Shown piece by piece: positions 6,579 through 7,225 of a stretch of 7,225 bases of DNA. The stretch lies in NCBI GenBank assembly GCA_903944255.1, contig CAJARE010000311.1, positions 1-7,225 on the forward strand, read 5' to 3'. The position numbers and the translations under genes are program-made. The first letter of the stretch is position 1. The number at the start of each line of letters is the position of its first letter. Under the pieces are notes generated by a model. That model searched no databases. It had not been told where the DNA came from and worked only from the letters and a program-made list of their open reading frames with translations. This stretch comes from an uncultured beta proteobacterium. Its GTDB lineage: Bacteria; Pseudomonadota; Gammaproteobacteria; Burkholderiales; Burkholderiaceae.

Positions 6579-6603
6579 TATTTGCACCAAAAAAGTGCAA
6601 ATA
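6579..6603. promoter_or_regulatory. NtrC-type dyad 1, promoter-distal
   Basis: The plus strand carries TATTTGCAC (6579-6587), seven bases, then GTGCAAATA (6595-6603), a perfect 9-bp inverted repeat. The core TGCACC-N6-GTGCA fits the enterobacterial NtrC enhancer consensus (TGCACC-N5-GGTGCA, or TGCAC-N7-GTGCA). The centre is about 136 bp upstream of the predicted glnA start, close to the position of the distal strong site in E. coli glnA. It begins 4 nt after the stop codon of the upstream gene. It lacks a following T-run, so it is unlikely to be mainly a terminator. Confidence 0.8.
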
Positions 6604-6607
6604 TGAA

Positions 6608-7225
6608 CTAGCCAATATCGTGTATTTCATAGCCCAACTCTTGGGTACCAGTACGCAAAGCAGACCAGGCGCTTTCCAGTAAATTCGCATTACCTTTAAT
6701 ACCCAATTCAATATGGCGCTCAGCATAAACCCCGCCCTTTGAGGCATCGCCCACTGAAGGCAGACTAAACACCTTTACTCCTGGAAAGTTGGCCTCTATT
6801 CGCTCCATTAAAGGGGTTAGAGTCGATTCAATTCCCTTGGGGACAATGAAGCTTTGTTCAGACCAGTTCTCCTGATGAAAAAGGTCTTTGTAATAAGTAT
6901 CTAGGCTCCATGCCATCATCGGAGCGGCCATTACCGGAAAGCCTGGCACAAAGTGATGCTCTTGAATCCGAAAACCCGGAATTTGGTTGTATGGATTAGG
7001 AATAATTTCGCTTCCAATCGGAAATTCACCCATCTTAAAACGATGCTGATTCTCAGGCGTGTTGATATCGGCCTTAATCGGATCGCCTTCTGCCGTTGAT
7101 TGAATACGACCTGCAATTAACTCTCTTGCAGTTGGATGTAATTGTGTTTTGGTTCCTAATGCAAGTGCTGCGCATTGACGCGTATGGTCATCTGGTGTTG
7201 CCCCAATTCCCCCGGTACTAAAAAC
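6608..7225 (-). CDS. MoCF/CinA-type molybdopterin-binding domain protein, C-terminal part
   Basis: The frame is open to the window edge, giving 205 C-terminal residues; an estimated 60-70 N-terminal residues are missing. The fragment begins VFSTGGIGATPDDHT, the signature glycine loop of the MoaB/MogA/CinA-N fold (MoCF_biosynth, COG1058 group). Further on are NPYNQIPGF and VPGFPVMAAPM (93-103 of the fragment), matching the conserved PG-P--M segment of CinA-type proteins. There is no CinA C-terminal amidase domain before the TAG stop at 6610-6608, so this is the stand-alone form, often annotated competence/damage-inducible protein A. Its biochemical role is uncertain; molybdopterin or nucleotide-like ligand binding is inferred from the family. 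It lies upstream of glnA on the same strand, separated by 206 nt of regulatory DNA. Confidence 0.85.
   Translation of the reverse strand, partial: VFSTGGIGATPDDHTRQCAALALGTKTQLHPTARELIAGRIQSTAEGDPIKADINTPENQHRFKMGEFPIGSEIIPNPYNQIPGFRIQEHHFVPGFPVMAAPMMAWSLDTYYKDLFHQENWSEQSFIVPKGIESTLTPLMERIEANFPGVKVFSLPSVGDASKGGVYAERHIELGIKGNANLLESAWSALRTGTQELGYEIHDIG

Noticed and set aside
6579..6603. The 9-bp inverted repeat as an intrinsic terminator of the CinA-like gene
   Set aside because: It follows the stop codon by 4 nt, but the T-run is in the loop and none follows the stem; its arms fit an NtrC dyad much better.
6547..7116. Alternative-frame open frames at the CinA-like gene, considered as evidence of a frameshift
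   Set aside because: The main frame is open from the window edge to TAG at 6608 and carries family motifs throughout, so no frameshift is needed.
1..7225. Mobile elements, CRISPR arrays, tRNA/rRNA genes, defence systems
   Set aside because: No transposase, integrase, long terminal repeats, regularly spaced repeats or RNA gene signatures were seen; the content is core metabolism and regulation.

Overview
The window looks like chromosome from a betaproteobacterium of the Burkholderiales, most likely Polynucleobacter or a close relative. This rests on the style of the encoded proteins, the moderate A+T content, tight gene packing, and the order prlC ... xth-ntrC-ntrB-glnA-cinA-like, which I associate with that group. 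The genus call is an inference from memory; no search was run. There are no rRNA or tRNA genes, insertion sequences, CRISPR arrays or phage genes.

Layout. The left edge (1-735, +) holds the C-terminal third of a zinc oligopeptidase A (prlC/opdA), including its HEXXH site. Everything else is on the minus strand. A convergent 53-residue, two-helix membrane protein (756-917) that is easily missed comes first. Then, in reverse coordinate order of transcription, come glnA (6401-4986), ntrB (4971-3841), ntrC (3841-2390), an exonuclease III-type AP endonuclease (2397-1552) and a secreted cupin (1521-1060). Junctions are 14 nt (glnA/ntrB), a 1-nt TGATG overlap (ntrB/ntrC), an 8-nt overlap (ntrC/xth) and 30 nt (xth/cupin), so one read-through transcript is plausible. 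The right edge (7225-6608) is the C-terminal part of a MoCF/CinA-like molybdopterin-binding domain protein.

How it works together. GlnA makes glutamine from ammonium. NtrB and NtrC form the nitrogen two-component system that normally activates glnA. Upstream of glnA are two clear NtrC-type dyads (GCAC-N7-GTGC), centred 52 bp apart, followed by a moderate -24/-12 (sigma-54-type) element, giving sites near -136 and -84.

Two things stand out. First, the NtrC ATPase domain has lost three residues central to sigma-54 activation: the GAFTGA loop reads GAFPGA, the Walker B Asp is Gly, and the Asn of the glutamate switch is Ser. The receiver, Walker A, arginine-finger and DNA-binding parts look intact. 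This suggests a non-canonical NtrC, perhaps like the sigma-70-activating NtrC of Rhodobacter capsulatus, or a decaying one. Second, a textbook intrinsic terminator (8-bp perfect stem, UUCG loop, seven U) lies inside the first 20 codons of ntrB, just after a TTG start with a strong Shine-Dalgarno. That arrangement could make ntrBC transcription depend on translation of the ntrB start.
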